Below, piece by piece: positions 63,122-64,000 of a stretch of 64,000 bases of DNA. A model generated the notes under the pieces. It ran no database searches and was not told the DNA's origin. It saw only the letters and a program-made list of their open reading frames with translations. Numbering within the stretch: position 1 is the stretch's first letter; every line of letters begins with the position of its first letter. Location: contig NZ_BOQL01000062.1 of assembly GCF_018332655.1 (NCBI RefSeq), positions 36,165 through 100,164 of the forward strand, given 5' to 3'. The stretch comes from Actinoplanes auranticolor. Lineage in GTDB: Bacteria > Actinomycetota > Actinomycetes > Mycobacteriales > Micromonosporaceae. The position numbers and the translations under genes were made by a program.

Positions 63122-64000
63122 CGTGAGTCCTCGTTGTGCGCTCGTAGTGGGGTCGTCGGGTCGGCAGCAGCGTCGGTGCGGGCGGAGTGGTTCTTCGGGC
63201 CCTCCGACATCCTGTGCCCGCCCTGGACCCGCTCATGCGTCGGGCAAGTGCCAGCAGGTCAGGATGCTTCCGGTTGGATCCGTTGACCGGTTCACGCGAC
63301 GGCGCCAAGCGTAGGACTGGCTTCGGATCGACCGGCTGCTCAGGCCCAGCTGGTCGTGGCGCCCTGCCGCCAGGTGTTATCGCGCGACGGCGAGTGTCCG
63401 CGCATCCCTCCGGCAGCGGTCGCTGCGCCGGAACCATGGTCATATCCCTCTGTCCGAGGACGCGGCGACCTCCACCTCGAGACTGTCCACCCTTGTTCTG
63501 TCGATGGACAAGAGCTGAGGGTCCGGCCCGGCATCCATCCGCGGTTCGACGCCATGGTGTCTGCCGACACCCGACCCCCGACCAGTCCGGTTGGGTGTTG
63601 ACCGGCAGGGAGCCGGGTGTCAGGCCACTATGCGGCGGTTGCGCACACCGAGACGACCATCGATTACGTGCCGAAGTAACCGGCCGACCGCGAGAAAATC
63701 TATGTCCGCAGCCCTAGACAAGCTCGGTGGACTTGGCTAACGTTGTGCGGGTTGACAGCAGAGATCGCCGAAGACGCAGACGATCTGACCGAGCGTTAAG
63801 CAGGGCCCGGATGTTCTCGTGGCTCGCTCGGCACGGCGGTGAGTTCGTGTCACCGCAAGAGTGGACAAGGCAAGTGCAAGTAAGACCCCGGCGTAAGTCC
63901 AGGTCGGGGGCATCGGGCGGGGCCGAGGCTGGTTCAGGGTTCCGCTTGGGAAAGCGTCCGTCGTACGTGTGCGGGGCCGTGAAGTCGCGTGGGGCTCCGA
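63122..64000. other. Right-edge stretch without supported genes
   Basis: No frame looks coding. The last 180 bases have a purine-rich, structured look, but no identifiable RNA family. The region may belong to something that continues beyond the window. Confidence 0.3.

Noticed and set aside
63820..64000. Beginning of a group II intron or other structured RNA at the right edge
   Set aside because: Purine-rich, hairpin-prone sequence, but no domain V, GUGYG boundary pair or reverse transcriptase inside the window.

Overview
The window is high-GC actinobacterial DNA. Long SARP/LAL-type regulators, an encapsulin, a twin-arginine hydrolase and the codon usage all suggest a filamentous actinomycete of the Micromonosporaceae (Actinoplanes-like) type. 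That assignment is inferred from gene content only.

The left edge (1-4896) is the most unusual part. An encapsulin shell-protein gene is followed after 54 bp by the 5' 1022 codons of a very large Tc-toxin-A-like (VRP1) protein that runs off the window. A SARP-type activator is transcribed divergently. The intergenic region carries three identical heptamers spaced exactly 11 bp apart, the architecture SARPs bind. Next come three abutting IS6-family transposase remnants (4984-6140) and two solitary unknown or lipoprotein genes (6327-8336).

A 45-bp perfect direct repeat (8903-8947 and 53381-53425) corresponds to the 3' half of a tRNA-Pro(GGG) gene, from anticodon loop to 3' end. Neither copy has the matching 5' half in the window, so both look like attR-type scars of integrative elements. 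The first scar is followed by an intact tyrosine recombinase, a frameshifted second recombinase and a short excisionase. No conjugation genes are visible, so the 44 kb between the repeats reads as an accreted, decaying island.

Inside the island the theme is regulation plus small-molecule metabolism. There are three full-length LAL (ATPase-LuxR) regulators, 15040, 24613 and 42277, plus a LuxR C-terminal scrap. There is one intact GAF-GAF histidine kinase and two decayed copies, and one intact TDT-family transporter and one decayed copy. Other signalling genes are a cNMP-binding/histidine-kinase gene split by an in-frame TGA, a PP2C phosphatase and two overlapping response regulators. The metabolic cargo is SDR + two SnoaL-like proteins + acetolactate synthase + acetolactate decarboxylase (acetoin formation), at least six alpha/beta hydrolases (one dehalogenase-like), a cupin, a flavin-binding PNPOx-like protein, a 6PGDH-like dehydrogenase, another SDR and a GMC oxidoreductase. 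A recurrent inverted-repeat motif (CCGGA, 3-8 nt, TCCGGYT) lies in the gaps in front of many of these genes and may define a shared regulon.

Right of the island-end repeat (53425-64000) are relics of a CHAT protein, an integrase and a hydrolase, and an intact secreted ice-binding-domain/collagen-repeat protein with an LPVTG-type wall anchor. A lipid kinase, a transketolase with a truncated transaldolase before it, a transposase relic and a small unknown gene complete the window. Broken genes are frequent. Some single-base breaks (for example near 59220) could be sequence errors rather than true decay.
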